Assembly: GCF_002025705.1 (NCBI RefSeq) | Contig: NZ_CP018846.1 | Span: 5,261,501 to 5,325,500, forward strand | Direction of reading: 5' to 3' | DNA length: 64,000 nucleotides | From: Pseudomonas putida | GTDB taxonomy: Bacteria > Pseudomonadota > Gammaproteobacteria > Pseudomonadales > Pseudomonadaceae | Shown: one piece after another, positions 1 through 9,055 of the stretch | Layout: the number at the start of each line of letters is the position of its first letter | How positions within the stretch are numbered: position 1 is the stretch's first letter | The notes under the pieces: generated by a model | Databases searched by the model: none | Told to the model about the DNA's origin: nothing | Seen by the model: the letters and a program-made list of their open reading frames with translations, nothing else | Position numbers and translations under genes: made by a program

Positions 1-1
1 G

Positions 2-820
2 GCCGTGCGTGGCCGGGTCGATCAGGTAAAAGGCGAGCAATTGCCGCCAGCCCTGCAGGACCGCGCCTTCAAAGGCAAGGTCTACCGCCTGGCAGAACTG
101 GTGGTCGATGTGCCCAGCCTGCTCGCCAACCTGGCCGAACTGGCCGGTGACAGCCTGCTCGCAGGCGAACATATCGAACCGTTGCGCGAGGGCGACGAAC
201 TGGTCGGCCTGTGCGTCGACGCCCGCGAAATCCGCGCCCAGCGCATCGTTCTCAGCGCCGGTGCTGGCACCGCAGACTTGCTGCATGCCCTTGGCCTGCA
301 GCAACCTGCCATGCAGACCCGGCCGTTGCACATGGTCCTGGCCAAGGGGCCAAACCTCAAGCCGTTGTATGCGCACTGCCTGGGCGGTGGACCAAAACCG
401 CGTGTGACCGTCACCACCCACCCTGCCGCGGATGGCCAGTGGGTCTGGTACCTTGGCGGCGATATCGCCGAGGCCGACGGCGTAGCCCGCGAACCCGCCG
501 CGCAGATTGCCGCGGCGCAGAAAGAAATCGCCAGCCTGCTGCCCTGGGTCGATCAAAGCCAGGTGCGCTGGGCGACCCTGCGCGTCGATCGCGCCGAGCC
601 CGCGCAGTCCGGCCTGGTCCGCCCCGACAACGCCTTCCTCGCCGAGCAGCAGCGCCTGCTGGTGGGTTGGCCGACCAAACTGGCATTGGCACCGGACTTC
701 AGTGACCGCGTACTGGCCAGCCTCGAGCGCGATGGTGTGCGCCCAACGGCCCAGGCCGACCTCGCCGGCTTGCCGCGCCCGGCCCTGGGTGTGCCAGCCT
801 GGGAGCAACTGCTGCCATGA
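2..820 (+). CDS. FAD-dependent oxidoreductase, DAAO/glycine-oxidase-like (5' truncated)
   Basis: C-terminal part of an FAD-dependent amine or amino-acid oxidoreductase of the DAAO fold. The open frame runs back through the left edge, so the N-terminal dinucleotide-binding GxGxxG is outside the window; a GTG at 5 is probably internal. Visible features fit the substrate-binding and C-terminal FAD-contacting half: an RIVLSAGAGTADLL segment typical of the strand leading to the isoalloxazine site, and a C-terminal LLVGWPTKLALAPDFSDRVL stretch. The stop overlaps the start of the downstream aldo/keto reductase (ATGA), so the two are translationally coupled and probably act in one catabolic step. The substrate cannot be read from this fragment. 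Confidence 0.75.
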   Translation, partial: AVRGRVDQVKGEQLPPALQDRAFKGKVYRLAELVVDVPSLLANLAELAGDSLLAGEHIEPLREGDELVGLCVDAREIRAQRIVLSAGAGTADLLHALGLQQPAMQTRPLHMVLAKGPNLKPLYAHCLGGGPKPRVTVTTHPAADGQWVWYLGGDIAEADGVAREPAAQIAAAQKEIASLLPWVDQSQVRWATLRVDRAEPAQSGLVRPDNAFLAEQQRLLVGWPTKLALAPDFSDRVLASLERDGVRPTAQADLAGLPRPALGVPAWEQLLP

Positions 821-1629
821 CCTTGCCAACCTTGCATGGCTTGCACCGCCCCCTGGGCAGCACCGGTTTCAAGGTTTCGCCGCTGGGTCTGGGCACGGTC
901 AAGCTGGGCCGCGACCAGGGCGTCAAATACCCCAATGGCTTCACCATCCCTGGCGATGACGAAGCCCGCCTGCTGCTGGCCCAGGCCCGCGAACTGGGTA
1001 TCAACCTGATCGACACCGCCCCGGCCTATGGGCGCAGTGAAGAGCGCCTTGGGCCGCTGCTACGCGGCCAGCGTGATGAGTGGGTGATTGTCAGCAAGGT
1101 GGGTGAAGAGTTCGACAACGGCCAGTCCAGCTTCGACTTCAGCGCCGCCCACACCCGCCGCTCGGTGGAGCGCAGCCTGCGCCGCCTGGAAACCGACCGT
1201 ATCGAACTGGTGCTGGTGCACTCCGATGGCAATGACCTGGAAATCCTCGAGCAGCAGGAGGTCTACCAGACCCTCGCCGAACTCAAGCAGGAAGGCAAGA
1301 TTCTCGGTTATGGGCTTTCCGGCAAGACCGTCGCCGGTGGCCTGAAGGCGCTGGAACAAGGCGATTGCGCCATGGTCACCTACAACCTCAACGAGCAGGC
1401 AGAACGCCCGGTGCTGGACTACGCTGCCGAACACGGCAAGGCCATTCTGGTGAAGAAGGCGTTGGCCAGCGGGCATATCTGCCTTGCCCCAGGGGTCGAC
1501 CCGGTGCAGGCCAGCTTCGAGCTGTTGTTCGCCCACCCGGGCGTGAGCAGTGCTATCGTCGGCACCATCAATCCGTTGCACCTGGCCCACAACGTGGCCA
1601 CCGTCGCCCGCATCCTGGGCCGGCATTGA
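817..1629 (+). CDS. Aldo/keto reductase
   Basis: Soluble NADPH-dependent oxidoreductase of the aldo/keto reductase superfamily, 270 residues, a usual size for the short subfamily. The catalytic tetrad can be placed: Asp66 and Tyr71 in the segment LIDTAPAYGRSEE, Lys94 in VIVSKVG and His135 in LVLVHSDG. The C-terminal cofactor-binding part contains SSAIVGTINPLHL. The start ATG overlaps the stop of the preceding flavoprotein by four bases, which indicates one transcript. The natural carbonyl substrate is unknown; the pairing suggests it handles an aldehyde or keto product of the upstream oxidase, which is inference. Confidence 0.9.
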   Translation: MTLPTLHGLHRPLGSTGFKVSPLGLGTVKLGRDQGVKYPNGFTIPGDDEARLLLAQARELGINLIDTAPAYGRSEERLGPLLRGQRDEWVIVSKVGEEFDNGQSSFDFSAAHTRRSVERSLRRLETDRIELVLVHSDGNDLEILEQQEVYQTLAELKQEGKILGYGLSGKTVAGGLKALEQGDCAMVTYNLNEQAERPVLDYAAEHGKAILVKKALASGHICLAPGVDPVQASFELLFAHPGVSSAIVGTINPLHLAHNVATVARILGRH

Positions 1630-1684
1630 GTTGCCACCCAGCCAAGCTGGGCCTGGAGACTGACCCGACGCAAGGAGGAGCCTC

Positions 1685-2653
1685 GTGGCGCGTACGCTGA
1701 TCCGCAAGAACCCGAGCAACTTCAAGACACTGCCGCTGCATGTCGAAGCCACCCCCGAAGGCCTGGTCTACCAGAGCATCGGCATGCCCCTGAACTTCGC
1801 CCAGACCCAACAGCGACGGCGCGCCATCCAGCTGGCCGACCAGCAGCGCTTCGTGGTCGAACTGGCCAACCTGGGTGTTTCCGTGCGCCTGACCCTGCAT
1901 TGGCAGCACCGTGATTACTGGGTGCTGGTGAGGCAACGCCGCCAGGACCGCGGTGACGTGGTACTGAAGCTGATTTCCGGGTATGTCCCCGCCCAGGAGC
2001 TCAACCTGCCGCTGCACACCGCCGTCCAGGAAGTGGCTGAAGAATGCTTGCTGGAGACCCCGGAAGGCTGGTTGAGCGGGCGCTTCAACGACACCTGGCT
2101 GCCAGCACCCTATGCCGCCGCGCTGCATTACCGCGAAGCCTTGCCCTTCGTGCTGACGCCGGAGTCGGGGGCTGCCCGCCCGGTGCACTGCGGCAATCTG
2201 ATGTTGCTGGAACGGCCACGGGCCTATGTGCACTTGCCGACCGCTTCACTGCAGCTGATCTACGACATGCGCCTGCAGGTACCCAGGGAAGCCAAGAAAC
2301 TCAGCCTGTTCCACGTCGATGAGCGGCTGGAGGGCGACCAGCTGGTAGCGCGGCTCAACCGCAAGCGGCCGGATCTGTACCTGATGCCGGTACAGGATGG
2401 GCAGCCGTTGGCCGAGCTGTACACGCTGAAAAAAGATGAGCTGGTGCCGGCGAGTACCCGCGGGCTGTACCTGGCCGAGAGCTTTGCCAGGCAGGAAGGC
2501 TGGGTGGTGGCCGATGAGCGGGTTCGCTGGAAGGACTGGGTCAAGCAGCAAGGGCTGGTGGAGCGCAAGGTGGCGCCGGCTTCGCATTTGCAGCGCTTTG
2601 GCGACAAGGCGCGAGCACTGCTGGAGCGCGCCCGCACTTCACTTCATAAGTAG
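1685..2653 (+). CDS. Conserved protein of unknown function with a degenerate Nudix-like box
   Basis: 322-residue cytosolic protein that I do not recognise as a named family. It starts at GTG behind a very strong ribosome-binding site (AAGGAGGAG at 1672-1680). There is no signal peptide or membrane segment. Around residues 98-123 the stretch SGYVPAQELNLPLHTAVQEV followed by AEECLLE resembles a Nudix box: G-x5-E, then QEVAEE in place of REUxEE, but with the Arg replaced by Gln, the later Gly replaced by Leu and the spacing two residues too long. It may be a Nudix-fold protein with altered or lost hydrolase activity. It is 55 bp downstream of the aldo/keto reductase and converges on hldE. Confidence 0.7.
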   Translation: MARTLIRKNPSNFKTLPLHVEATPEGLVYQSIGMPLNFAQTQQRRRAIQLADQQRFVVELANLGVSVRLTLHWQHRDYWVLVRQRRQDRGDVVLKLISGYVPAQELNLPLHTAVQEVAEECLLETPEGWLSGRFNDTWLPAPYAAALHYREALPFVLTPESGAARPVHCGNLMLLERPRAYVHLPTASLQLIYDMRLQVPREAKKLSLFHVDERLEGDQLVARLNRKRPDLYLMPVQDGQPLAELYTLKKDELVPASTRGLYLAESFARQEGWVVADERVRWKDWVKQQGLVERKVAPASHLQRFGDKARALLERARTSLHK

Positions 2654-2656
2654 CTG

Positions 2657-2680
2657 TTGGGGGCTGCTTTGCAGCCCCAA
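2657..2680. terminator. Stem-loop between convergent genes
   Basis: GC-rich hairpin (TTGGGG-GCTGC / GCAGCCCCAA around a TTT loop, one bulged G) in the 34-bp gap between two convergent genes. No T-run follows on either strand, so it may be a weak bidirectional terminator or a transcript-stabilising hairpin. Confidence 0.45.
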
Positions 2681-2687
2681 GGCTTGA

Positions 2688-4109
2688 TCAGTTCTTGCGG
2701 ATCTTCTCGACGATGGCCGTGGTCGAGCTGTTCTCGACCAGCCCCAGCACCTTCACGGTGCCGCCATAGCTCTTGACGATATCGGCACCCACCACCTGAT
2801 CGATACCATAGTCGCCACCCTTGACCAGCACATCCGGCTTGACCTGGCTCAGCAGGTTTTCCGGCGTGCCTTCAGGGAAGCTGATCACCCAGTCCACCGC
2901 CCCGAGGCCGGCCAGCACAGCCATGCGCCGGTCAACGCTGTTGATCGGACGGCCCGGCCCCTTCAGGCGGCTGACCGACGCATCGTCGTTGACCGCGACG
3001 ATCAGGCGATCACCCTGTGCCCGCGCTTGCTCCAGGTAGGTGACATGCCCGGCGTGCAGAATATCGAAGCAGCCGTTGGTGAAGACGATCTTCTCGTTGT
3101 GCGCCCGTGCATCGTCGATGGCCAACAGCAGTTGCTCCAGGCCCAGCACACCGCGCTCGGAGCCTTCCTCACGCTGGATCGCCCGGCGCAGCTCCGGGGC
3201 GCTGATTGCCGCGGTCCCCAGCTTGCCGACCACGATGCCTGCAGCCAGGTTGGCCAGGGCCACGGCGTGCGGCAGGTCTTCGCCTGCGGCAATGGCTGCC
3301 GCCAGGGTAGAGATCACGGTATCGCCGGCACCGGTCACATCGAACACTTCGCGCGCCCGGGCTGGCAAGTGCAGCGCAGGCTGGCCGGTGCGCAGCAGGG
3401 TCATGCCGTGCTCGCCACGGGTCACCAGCAGCGCCCCAAGGTCCAGGTCCTGCAGCAATTGCAGGCCTTTTGCGACCAGCTCGGCCTCATCGGCGCAGCG
3501 GCCGACGATGGTCTCGAACTCGCTGAGGTTCGGGGTGATCAGGCTGGCGCCACGGTAGATGGAAAAATCCTTGCCCTTGGGGTCCGCCAGCACCGGGATA
3601 CCCTTGGCACGTGCGGCCTGGATAAGGCTCTGGTGGTTCTTCAGCGCGCCCTTGCCATAGTCGGACAGTACCAGGACCTTGACGCCTTCAAGCAACGTGT
3701 CGACTTCAGCACCCAGCGACAGCGGGTCGGTGGCGAACGGCTCTTCGAAATCGATGCGCAGCAATTGCTGGTGACGGCTCATGACCCGCAGCTTGACGAT
3801 GGTCGGCTGGTGCGCGATGCGCTGGAAGACCGAACGTACGCCAGCGGCCTGCAGGCTGTTGGCGAGGCTGTCGGCGGCTTCGTCCTGGCCGGTGACACCG
3901 ATCAGCGCGGCTGGTGCGCCGAGGGCGGCGATGTTCAAGGCAACGTTGGCCGCGCCGCCGGGGCGATCCTCGATCTGATCGACCTTGACCACCGGTACTG
4001 GCGCTTCAGGCGAGATACGCGAGGTACCGCCATGCCAGTAGCGGTCAAGCATGACATCGCCGACCACCAGTACCGGGGCTTGATCGAAACGCGGCATGGA
4101 CAACTTCAT
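2688..4109 (-). CDS. hldE: Bifunctional heptose-7-phosphate kinase / heptose-1-phosphate adenylyltransferase
   Basis: Cytosolic bifunctional enzyme making ADP-heptose for the LPS inner core: it phosphorylates D-glycero-D-manno-heptose 7-phosphate at C1 and later adenylylates the 1-phosphate. The start at 4109 ([10 protein letters not shown]) gives 473 residues, the usual length; the frame remains open 41 codons further upstream but that extension has no family similarity. The N-terminal PfkB-type kinase has the GGAANVA motif (51-57) and the DVTGAGDT motif with catalytic Asp263. The C-terminal cytidylyltransferase-type domain has [13 protein letters not shown] with the HxGH signature at 352-355. 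It lies directly downstream of msbA on the same strand, as in other pseudomonads. Confidence 0.97.
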   Translation of the reverse strand: MKLSMPRFDQAPVLVVGDVMLDRYWHGGTSRISPEAPVPVVKVDQIEDRPGGAANVALNIAALGAPAALIGVTGQDEAADSLANSLQAAGVRSVFQRIAHQPTIVKLRVMSRHQQLLRIDFEEPFATDPLSLGAEVDTLLEGVKVLVLSDYGKGALKNHQSLIQAARAKGIPVLADPKGKDFSIYRGASLITPNLSEFETIVGRCADEAELVAKGLQLLQDLDLGALLVTRGEHGMTLLRTGQPALHLPARAREVFDVTGAGDTVISTLAAAIAAGEDLPHAVALANLAAGIVVGKLGTAAISAPELRRAIQREEGSERGVLGLEQLLLAIDDARAHNEKIVFTNGCFDILHAGHVTYLEQARAQGDRLIVAVNDDASVSRLKGPGRPINSVDRRMAVLAGLGAVDWVISFPEGTPENLLSQVKPDVLVKGGDYGIDQVVGADIVKSYGGTVKVLGLVENSSTTAIVEKIRKN

Positions 4110-4206
4110 GGGCAACCCATATGGAAATAATGAACAGGGGCAGGATATTAGCACAGGGTAGGCGACGGCTTTACGGCCAGATACACCCTGGAAAATTCCC
4201 GTGACA

Positions 4207-4229
4207 ATCGGGGCCGATACGGCCCCGAT
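4207..4229 (-). other. Stem-loop between msbA and hldE
   Basis: Perfect 9-bp stem (ATCGGGGCC / GGCCCCGAT) with a 5-base loop just after the msbA stop. No T-run follows, so it is more likely a processing or stability hairpin, or an attenuating structure, than a classical terminator. Confidence 0.45.
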
Positions 4230-4238
4230 CAAGGCGGG

Positions 4239-6047
4239 TCAGGTAATATCGGCCTTGGCCGGCTCATCCAGGCCCATGGCATGCAGCCGGGCATAATGGC
4301 CATTGGCTGCGAGCAGTTCGGCATGGGTGCCGCGCTCGACCAGACGACCCTGGTCCATCACCAGGATCAGGTCGGCCTTCTCGATGGTCGACAGACGGTG
4401 CGCGATCACCAGCGTGGTGCGGCCCTGCATGACATGATCCAGGGCCGCCTGAATGTGCCGCTCGGACTCGGTATCCAGCGCCGAAGTCGCTTCGTCGAGG
4501 ATCAGCAGCGGCGCATTCTTCAGCAGTGCCCGGGCAATCGCCAGGCGTTGGCGCTGGCCACCTGAGAGCAGCACGCCGTTTTCACCGACTTCGGTATCGA
4601 AGCCTTTTGGCAGGCGGTCGACAAACTCCTTGGCATAGGCGTCTGCGGCTGCCGCTTCGATATCGGCACGTGGGGCGCCCGCCAGGTCGCCATAAGCAAT
4701 GTTGTTGGCCACGGTATCGTTGAACAGGGTGACGTGCTGGGTCACCTGGGAAACATGGCGGCGCAGGTTGCGCAGGCGATAGTTTTCGATCTCCACGCCA
4801 TCGAGCAGGATCTCCCCCTGATCGTGGTGGTAGAAGCGCGGGATCAAGGCCGCCAGGGTCGACTTGCCACTGCCCGAGCGCCCGACCAGGGCGATCATCT
4901 GCCCAGGCTCGGCGACAAAGCTGATATCGCTCAGCACTTCGCGCTCGGTGCCAGGGTAGGTAAAGCTCAGGTTGCGCACTTCGAGGCGGCCTGCCACACG
5001 GTCCTTCTCGACGGTACCCGTGTCGACCTCAGGCTCCTCGTCCAGCTGCTCGAAAATGCTTTCGGCACCGGCCAGGCCTTTCTGGATGGTCGAACTGACT
5101 TCCGACAACTGACGGATCGGCTTGGGCAGCAGGCCTGCCGCCGTGATGTAGGCCACCAGGTCACCAGCAGTGGATTCACCCCGCAGGAACAGCACCAGGA
5201 ACATCAGCGCCGCCATGGCGGTGTAGATCACCAATTGCAGCAGCGGCGTGTACAGCGAGCCGGTCTTGGTCATGTGCAGCTGCTTGTCGGTATTGCTCTG
5301 GCTGGCGTTGCCGAAGCGCTGCCGTTCGTAGGCTTCACCGCCGAAGCTGCGGACCACGCGGTAACCCTGGATGGTCTCGGACGCGACATGCGTCACATCG
5401 CCCATGGCGGACTGGATCTTCTTGCTCTGCTTGCGGAATTTCTTGCTCGCAACGCTGACCATCACTGCGATTACCGGCAGGATGGCGACCATCACCAAGG
5501 TCAGGTGCCAGTTCATCCACAGCAGGTAACCGAACAGGAACACCACTGTCAGACCTTCACGGATAACGACCTTGATCGCATCGGTGGCAGCACCGGTGAC
5601 CATGGTCACGTTGAAGGTGATCCGCGAGATCAGGTGGCCCGAATTGTGGTTGTCGAAGTAGCGGTTGGGCAGTACCAGCAGCTTGTTGAACAGCTCCACG
5701 CGCAGGTCATGCACCAGGCACAGGGAAACCTTGGCCAGGAAATAGTTGCCCAGGAACGAGCCCAGGCCTTGCCATGCCGCGATCAGGATGATCAGCAGCG
5801 GCACCGCCTGCAGCAACTGCAGGTCGCGCAGGTAGGGGACAGTGGGGAACAACACCGCTTCCGGGTTGCTCAGCCCGTCGACGAAATACTTGAGTATCCC
5901 GGCCAGCATGGGCTGGGTCGAAGCAAAGATCACGAAACCGACAATGCTCAGCAGGAAAATGCCGACATAGGGTTTCACATAGCTCAGCAGCCGGAAGTAG
6001 ATCTTCAGGCTGGAAGATTCGCGGTTCTCTGGCGTACTCATGGTCAT
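4239..6047 (-). CDS. msbA: Lipid A-core / LPS flippase, ABC transporter with fused ATPase
   Basis: Inner-membrane half-transporter that flips lipid A-core from the inner to the outer leaflet using ATP. At 602 residues it has the family length. The N-terminal half holds six hydrophobic spans beginning near residue 30. The C-terminal ATPase carries Walker A (GRSGSGKST), the ABC signature (LSGGQRQRLAIARA), Walker B with the catalytic Glu (LLILDEATSALD) and the H-loop (VIAHRLST). It sits between the LPS gene block and hldE, as in P. aeruginosa. Initiation could be at the first Met (6047) or at the Met two codons later; the difference is trivial. Confidence 0.97.
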   Translation of the reverse strand: MTMSTPENRESSSLKIYFRLLSYVKPYVGIFLLSIVGFVIFASTQPMLAGILKYFVDGLSNPEAVLFPTVPYLRDLQLLQAVPLLIILIAAWQGLGSFLGNYFLAKVSLCLVHDLRVELFNKLLVLPNRYFDNHNSGHLISRITFNVTMVTGAATDAIKVVIREGLTVVFLFGYLLWMNWHLTLVMVAILPVIAVMVSVASKKFRKQSKKIQSAMGDVTHVASETIQGYRVVRSFGGEAYERQRFGNASQSNTDKQLHMTKTGSLYTPLLQLVIYTAMAALMFLVLFLRGESTAGDLVAYITAAGLLPKPIRQLSEVSSTIQKGLAGAESIFEQLDEEPEVDTGTVEKDRVAGRLEVRNLSFTYPGTEREVLSDISFVAEPGQMIALVGRSGSGKSTLAALIPRFYHHDQGEILLDGVEIENYRLRNLRRHVSQVTQHVTLFNDTVANNIAYGDLAGAPRADIEAAAADAYAKEFVDRLPKGFDTEVGENGVLLSGGQRQRLAIARALLKNAPLLILDEATSALDTESERHIQAALDHVMQGRTTLVIAHRLSTIEKADLILVMDQGRLVERGTHAELLAANGHYARLHAMGLDEPAKADIT

Positions 6048-6090
6048 CGATACGATATAAAGAGCCCGAATACTATCACACGCTCAGGCA

Positions 6091-6121
6091 TTGAGCCTCC
6101 GGCAGCCTGCTGAGGTATCAT
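6091..6121 (+). promoter_or_regulatory. Possible sigma70 promoter for the kinase-like gene
   Basis: TTGAGC (6091-6096) and TATCAT (6116-6121) separated by 19 bp, in the divergent region between msbA and the kinase-like gene. The predicted start of transcription near 6129 lies downstream of the first possible start codon (6120) and upstream of the ATG at 6147, supporting the latter. The spacing is long, so this is tentative. Confidence 0.3.
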
Positions 6122-6146
6122 GGCTGCCATTTTCGAAGGAGCCCGC

Positions 6147-6809
6147 ATGCGCGCACTTGCCTACTCTGACTACCAAGCCTTGCGCAGAGATGCCGAAGTC
6201 CTAGAAGCAGACGCTTTCGGCGACAAGGTGCTACGCCTGACCGACGGCAACTTCATGAAGCTGTTTCGCCGCAAGCGGCTGATTTCATCGGCAGCACTGC
6301 TTCCCTATGCCAAGCGCTTTGCCAACAATGCGCGGGTTCTGCGTAATCGCGGCATTCCGTGCCCCGAAGTACTTGCTACCTATCGGATCGGCGATATCGC
6401 CCGCGACGTGGTGCACTATCAGCCACTGCCAGGCCTGACTCTGCGCCAGCTGATTGCCGATCCGGCACGGTTCAAGGAGGAAGACCTGCTCCGACAGTTC
6501 GGTCGGTTCGTCGCGAAGTTGCATAACCAGGGGATCTACTTTCGTTCCCTGCACCTAGGCAATGTCGTGATGACTCCGCAGAACGAACTCGGCCTGATCG
6601 ACATTGCCGATATGAAAACCCTACGCCGCCCGCTACGCAAAAGCCTGTGCCTGCGTAACTTTCAGCACATGCGCCGCTACAAGGACGACCACGCTTGGCT
6701 GATGCAGCGTAATGGGGACCTGTTTCTCGAAAGTTACCTTGAGCACAGTGAACACCGCTGGCAGCGCCATACACTCCAGGAGCATCTGGCGACCAGCAGC
6801 AAACCTTAA
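6147..6809 (+). CDS. LPS-kinase-like (KdkA/WaaP-fold) protein, 'toluene tolerance' family, catalytic Asp missing
   Basis: 220-residue cytosolic protein with the fold of KdkA/WaaP-type lipopolysaccharide kinases; its relatives in P. putida are often annotated as toluene tolerance protein and PA4998 occupies the same place in P. aeruginosa. I chose ATG 6147 because AAGGAG lies five bases upstream; the earlier ATG at 6120 has no such site. The catalytic-loop region reads IYFRSLHLGN, where KdkA has an H-x-D-L-x-x-x-N pattern: the loop Asn is kept but the proton-accepting Asp is Ser. The following metal-binding Asp is present (GLIDIADM). Genes on both sides act on LPS core, so a role in core modification is likely, either catalytic by another route or as a pseudokinase. 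Confidence 0.75.
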   Translation: MRALAYSDYQALRRDAEVLEADAFGDKVLRLTDGNFMKLFRRKRLISSAALLPYAKRFANNARVLRNRGIPCPEVLATYRIGDIARDVVHYQPLPGLTLRQLIADPARFKEEDLLRQFGRFVAKLHNQGIYFRSLHLGNVVMTPQNELGLIDIADMKTLRRPLRKSLCLRNFQHMRRYKDDHAWLMQRNGDLFLESYLEHSEHRWQRHTLQEHLATSSKP

Positions 6810-6812
6810 TCG

Positions 6813-8027
6813 TCAGCCAACAGCTTTCGGGGCTTTCTCAGACTTGCCCAGGCACAGCGACAGGACGAACGGCATCCAGACGACCATCCACATGGCGCGT
6901 GCGCGGCCGAATACGGTGAACACGTCAAACTGCATGGCCACTGTGGCGAAGACCCAGATCATCAGGATCGCCATGCCCAGACTTTCGGTGCGATGGCGCC
7001 ACGCGCGATAGCCCAGCCATAGCCACAGCCAGATCCACAGCGCGGTGAATATCACCCCGTACTGCACGGCGGTATCGAGGATCAGGTTGTGGCAGTGGTT
7101 GAAGACCCCTACGGCCGACACCTCATAGGTACTGCTCAGCCCGATGCCCAGCCAGGGGCGTTGCTGAATCAGTGCCAGCGCACTTTTCATCAATTCGAGG
7201 CGCTCGGAATCGCCGCGCATCAGAATTGACGGTTCGAACGCGACCAATGCCACCCCAGCCAATAGCGCCAGCACGGCAAGCACGCGATAAAAACGCCCGC
7301 CCCCCAGCAAGAGCACGACACCGGCCACGGCAGCCAGCGACACGATGGCGCCACGGCTGGCGGTCAAGACCACGAACGCTACCGAACATGCCTGCACCAG
7401 CCCCCAGACAATCCGCCCGCGCAAGCGCTGTGGCCACCATGTGCAGCTCAGCACGACCAGCGCCGCTATGGTATAGGCCGCCGGGTTGGGGTTATCCATG
7501 AAGCCGCCAAAGCCGTACATCCGGTCAATGTCACGCAGTGGATAGGCAATGATGGCGGCCAGCGAATACAGGCCCGCCAGCCCGCCCCAGAGAATCATCA
7601 TGGTCTGTAGCTGGCGATTGAAGGTGCGGCCCCAGACGATCCAGCCAAGCAGCAGCATCAGAAACAACAGCTCGCGCTTGATGTGGGTCAGGTAGCGCGC
7701 GGCATCCTGGCTCCATGCCAACGACACCAGTGACCAGGCGAACAGCAGCAGAAACAGCCACAACTCCCGCCGGTTCAGTACCGTGTAGCGGAACTCGTGA
7801 AAATGACGCACCAGCAGGTAGAGGCAAGGCAGGTAGACAAAGGCAATCAGCAACCAGTTGTAGAACTTCATGGTCGGAGTCAGCATCACTCCGGCAACAC
7901 TCCAGAACAGACCGAGTGCCAGCACCAGGCCGGCGGTACCCAAATGGGTAGATATCGTCCGCAGTTGCTCCGCGCCTTGTGACACGACAGAGCAAATGCT
8001 TAGACGCTGCGGTAAAAACTGACTCAC
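6813..8027 (-). CDS. waaL: O-antigen ligase (WaaL/Wzy-C family)
   Basis: Polytopic inner-membrane protein, 404 residues, with about ten to twelve hydrophobic spans. It would transfer undecaprenol-linked polymer from the periplasmic side to completed lipid A-core. The Wzy_C-type signature is visible in the last third: RPWLGIGLSSTY, then a periplasmic HCHNLILDTAVQYG segment holding the conserved His-Asn. The position between msbA and the outer-core glycosyltransferases matches PA4999. Start GTG 8027 overlaps the stop of the upstream glycosyltransferase as GTGA, so translation is coupled. WaaL and Wzy polymerases are hard to separate by sequence; context favours ligase. Confidence 0.8.
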   Translation of the reverse strand: MSQFLPQRLSICSVVSQGAEQLRTISTHLGTAGLVLALGLFWSVAGVMLTPTMKFYNWLLIAFVYLPCLYLLVRHFHEFRYTVLNRRELWLFLLLFAWSLVSLAWSQDAARYLTHIKRELLFLMLLLGWIVWGRTFNRQLQTMMILWGGLAGLYSLAAIIAYPLRDIDRMYGFGGFMDNPNPAAYTIAALVVLSCTWWPQRLRGRIVWGLVQACSVAFVVLTASRGAIVSLAAVAGVVLLLGGGRFYRVLAVLALLAGVALVAFEPSILMRGDSERLELMKSALALIQQRPWLGIGLSSTYEVSAVGVFNHCHNLILDTAVQYGVIFTALWIWLWLWLGYRAWRHRTESLGMAILMIWVFATVAMQFDVFTVFGRARAMWMVVWMPFVLSLCLGKSEKAPKAVG

Positions 8028-8914
8028 TTCACATCCTTTGCTTTAACATGCTTGAAGACAAAATACCTAAAGCGTTTCCAGGTCACCCGGTTCCAGCGAT
8101 ACACGGGAATGCTGGCGAACAGGGTCCGAGCAAACGGCTTGTCGAACACCACTGATTCCTTCAGCGCTTTGTTAATGATTGCCAGGCGCCCCGACTCATA
8201 GGCGGGGTTATTGATGTAGGGCTCAATGACCTTCAGGTCGTACACCAACTGGCTTTTGTAGGCGGTCTTCGAAATGTTGGTTTCGTGGCGCCTGTACAGG
8301 GTCACGCAGTCCGGCAGGATGTCGACCTGATACCCCGCCTCGGCAATACGCAGGGTCATCTGAAAATCCTGCACCTTGATCGACGGGTCGTACCCCCCCA
8401 CCTTATCGATGGCTTCACGCCGATACATGGCAACTGGCGCGCCAACGGCGTAGGCATCGGCCAGCAACTGATCGAAGCTCATTCGCCGGACCTGGCCGCC
8501 GACCACACCTTTGTTCTTGATCTGCTTACCAGTCGAGTCGATGTAGATCACGCTGGCACCCAGCAGGCCGACTTCTGGGTGCTCCTGCATGTACGCGACC
8601 TGCCGGCGCAAGCGACCGGCCAGCATCACGTCATCGGAATCGTGGGTGATCACGAACTCGCCACGGGCATGGCTCAACGCATTGTTGAGCGCTGCGCTGA
8701 CACCCTGGTTTTCCTGATGGTAGAACTGGAACCCGTGGATCTGCCGCAGCGCTTCGATTCTCTCGGCACTGCTATCGGTGGAGCCGTCGTTGACGACGAT
8801 CACCTCGAAATTATCGTAATCCTGGCTGAGGATGCTGTTAATGCACTCCTCTATGTAAAGCTCATGATTGAAACATGGCACCAGAACTGAAACTAAAGGC
8901 CAGCTCATTTCCAC
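8024..8914 (-). CDS. Family 2 glycosyltransferase, outer-core (WapR-like position)
   Basis: Cytosolic inverting glycosyltransferase of GT-A fold, 296 residues. The N-terminus has the typical LVSVLVPCFNHELYIEECIN start, the nucleotide-binding VIVNDGSTD, and a DSDD metal-binding motif (FVITHDSDDVM). A later VQDFQMTLRIAEAGY stretch supplies the conserved ED-like base region. It occupies the place of wapR (PA5000), a rhamnosyltransferase that adds the sugar accepting O-antigen, but sugar specificity cannot be read here and outer-core transferases vary between strains. The start is GTG 8914 or ATG 8908. Base composition looks slightly more AT-rich than the neighbours, as is common for surface-polysaccharide genes. 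Confidence 0.82.
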   Translation of the reverse strand: MEMSWPLVSVLVPCFNHELYIEECINSILSQDYDNFEVIVVNDGSTDSSAERIEALRQIHGFQFYHQENQGVSAALNNALSHARGEFVITHDSDDVMLAGRLRRQVAYMQEHPEVGLLGASVIYIDSTGKQIKNKGVVGGQVRRMSFDQLLADAYAVGAPVAMYRREAIDKVGGYDPSIKVQDFQMTLRIAEAGYQVDILPDCVTLYRRHETNISKTAYKSQLVYDLKVIEPYINNPAYESGRLAIINKALKESVVFDKPFARTLFASIPVYRWNRVTWKRFRYFVFKHVKAKDVK

Positions 8915-9055
8915 ACCCGCCCCCTGGCAGCTGGTTTTACCGTTAAGAGCCGAACGTGCGCCGGCTCACTGAACTCATTGCAACAGCCAGGTATTGTAAT
9001 GGCAGGCATAGTGTCATCGACCATTGAATGGATACCGCTTTTGTCAGCGCGCACG

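Noticed and set aside
4734-6113. Long open frames opposite msbA and, likewise, at 13715-15241, 28679-30670, 32207-33586 and 59559-61706
   Set aside because: All lie antisense to well-supported genes and show shadow composition without domains or ribosome-binding sites.
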